Shown one piece after another: positions 6,188 to 6,458 of a stretch of 6,458 nt of DNA (its first letter is position 1; the number at the start of each line of letters is the position of its first letter). The DNA is from a bacterium. Its GTDB lineage: Bacteria > Desulfobacterota > GWC2-55-46. The stretch covers positions 1 through 6,458 of the forward strand of contig DAIDBB010000074.1 of NCBI GenBank assembly GCA_027310325.1. The letters are read 5' to 3'. The notes below the pieces were generated by a model. It was not told where the DNA came from. It saw only the letters and a program-made list of their open reading frames with translations, and did not search any database. The translations under genes were made by a program, and so were the position numbers.

Positions 6188-6223
6188 TGTCCCGGACAGG
6201 CTATAATCTAGTTAGAATTATAG
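6188..6223 (+). promoter_or_regulatory. Promoter/operator candidate with two palindromes upstream of the cupredoxin gene
   Basis: In the 74-bp gap after glyS there are two inverted repeats. TGTCC-C-GGACA occupies 6188-6198. CTATAAT-N9-ATTATAG occupies 6201-6223, and its left arm contains a perfect TATAAT (6202-6207). A -35 box at normal spacing is not evident: TTGTCC at 6187-6192 is only 9 nt before TATAAT. The arrangement suits a -10 element overlapped by an operator, with transcription beginning in or just after the repeat and a leader of about 20-30 nt. An A/T-rich hairpin in the transcript is an alternative. Confidence 0.4.
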
Positions 6224-6241
6224 ACCCCAGGGAGGCAAAAC

Positions 6242-6458
6242 GTGAAGAAGACGATCATTGTTTTCACTCTCCTTTTGCTCCTTCCGGGCGCGGCTTTTAC
6301 GGAGGACGAGAGTAAGGCGTACACGGCAACAACGGCTGCCGACGGGAAGGAACATATAACTATAACCGGGGGGAGTTACTTCTTCAGGCCAAATAAGATC
6401 GTCGTCAAGGTAAACGTACCCGTTGAGCTTACGGTCGTTGCCGAGCCTTCCATAATAC
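6242..6458 (+). CDS. Secreted cupredoxin-like protein, N-terminal part (truncated by window edge)
   Basis: Seventy-two codons are present and the frame is open at the window end. The start is GTG at 6242, with GGGAGG (6230-6235) 6 nt upstream. Residues 1 to about 19 form a signal peptide: MKKT, a hydrophobic Ile/Val/Leu core and PGAAF before a charged region. The mature part begins with a polar stretch, then ITGGSYFFRPNKIVVKVNVP (41-60) and VELTVVAEPSII (61-72). A YxFxPxxIxVKxxxPVxL pattern is the first beta-strand pair of plastocyanin/azurin and cytochrome-oxidase-II-like cupredoxins. The copper-ligand His and Cys residues would come later and are not visible, so copper binding is inferred. 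It would be exported to the periplasm, for electron transfer or copper handling. It may be cotranscribed with glyS, but the sequence before it suggests its own promoter. Confidence 0.75.
   Translation, partial: MKKTIIVFTLLLLLPGAAFTEDESKAYTATTAADGKEHITITGGSYFFRPNKIVVKVNVPVELTVVAEPSII

Noticed and set aside
6187..6207. TTGTCC plus TATAAT as a standard promoter for the cupredoxin gene
   Set aside because: The spacer is only 9 nt, so TTGTCC cannot serve as the -35 for that -10.

Overview
This window looks like chromosomal DNA of a Gram-negative, probably anaerobic or respiratory bacterium with a moderately GC-rich genome. The coding regions use AGG (Arg) and ATA (Ile) freely. Gene content comprises a c'-type periplasmic cytochrome, a CopD-like membrane protein, a cupredoxin, a sigma-54 activator pair and a bacterial-type GlyS. 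This would fit Nitrospirota or a deltaproteobacterial/Desulfobacterota lineage. The lineage is an inference from gene style, not something the sequence proves.

Layout from left to right. At 1-254 (minus) lies the N-terminal part of an HtrA/DegP-like trypsin-type serine protease, cut by the window edge. A roughly 280-bp divergent intergenic region separates it from 532-942 (plus), a small secreted cytochrome of the c'/c556 type with one C-terminal CAGCH haem site. After a short gap holding inverted repeats, three minus-strand genes follow. In transcription order they are a sensorless histidine kinase (3106-3804), an NtrC-family sigma-54 response regulator (1703-3085) and, 144 bp further on, a four-helix CopD-like membrane protein (1073-1558). 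A divergent promoter region (3805-3986) carries two abutting 8-bp palindromes. It leads on the plus strand to glyS (3987-6167), the beta subunit of tetrameric glycyl-tRNA synthetase, with no glyQ beside it. A 74-bp gap with two further palindromes precedes the start of a secreted cupredoxin-like protein (6242 to the window end, partial).

How the genes may work together. The kinase and regulator are clearly a two-component pair: 20 bp apart, same strand, matching domain types. The kinase has no sensory domain, so its input is unknown, and no convincing sigma-54 promoter is visible here, so its targets probably lie elsewhere. The cytochrome, CopD-like protein and cupredoxin all belong to the cell-envelope redox or metal-handling repertoire, but they are on separate transcription units and a shared role is only a hypothesis. 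glyS is a housekeeping gene. I see no mobile element, CRISPR array, RNA gene or defence system. Overall this is a fairly ordinary chromosomal segment, with a few regulatory palindromes and arrangement oddities worth checking.
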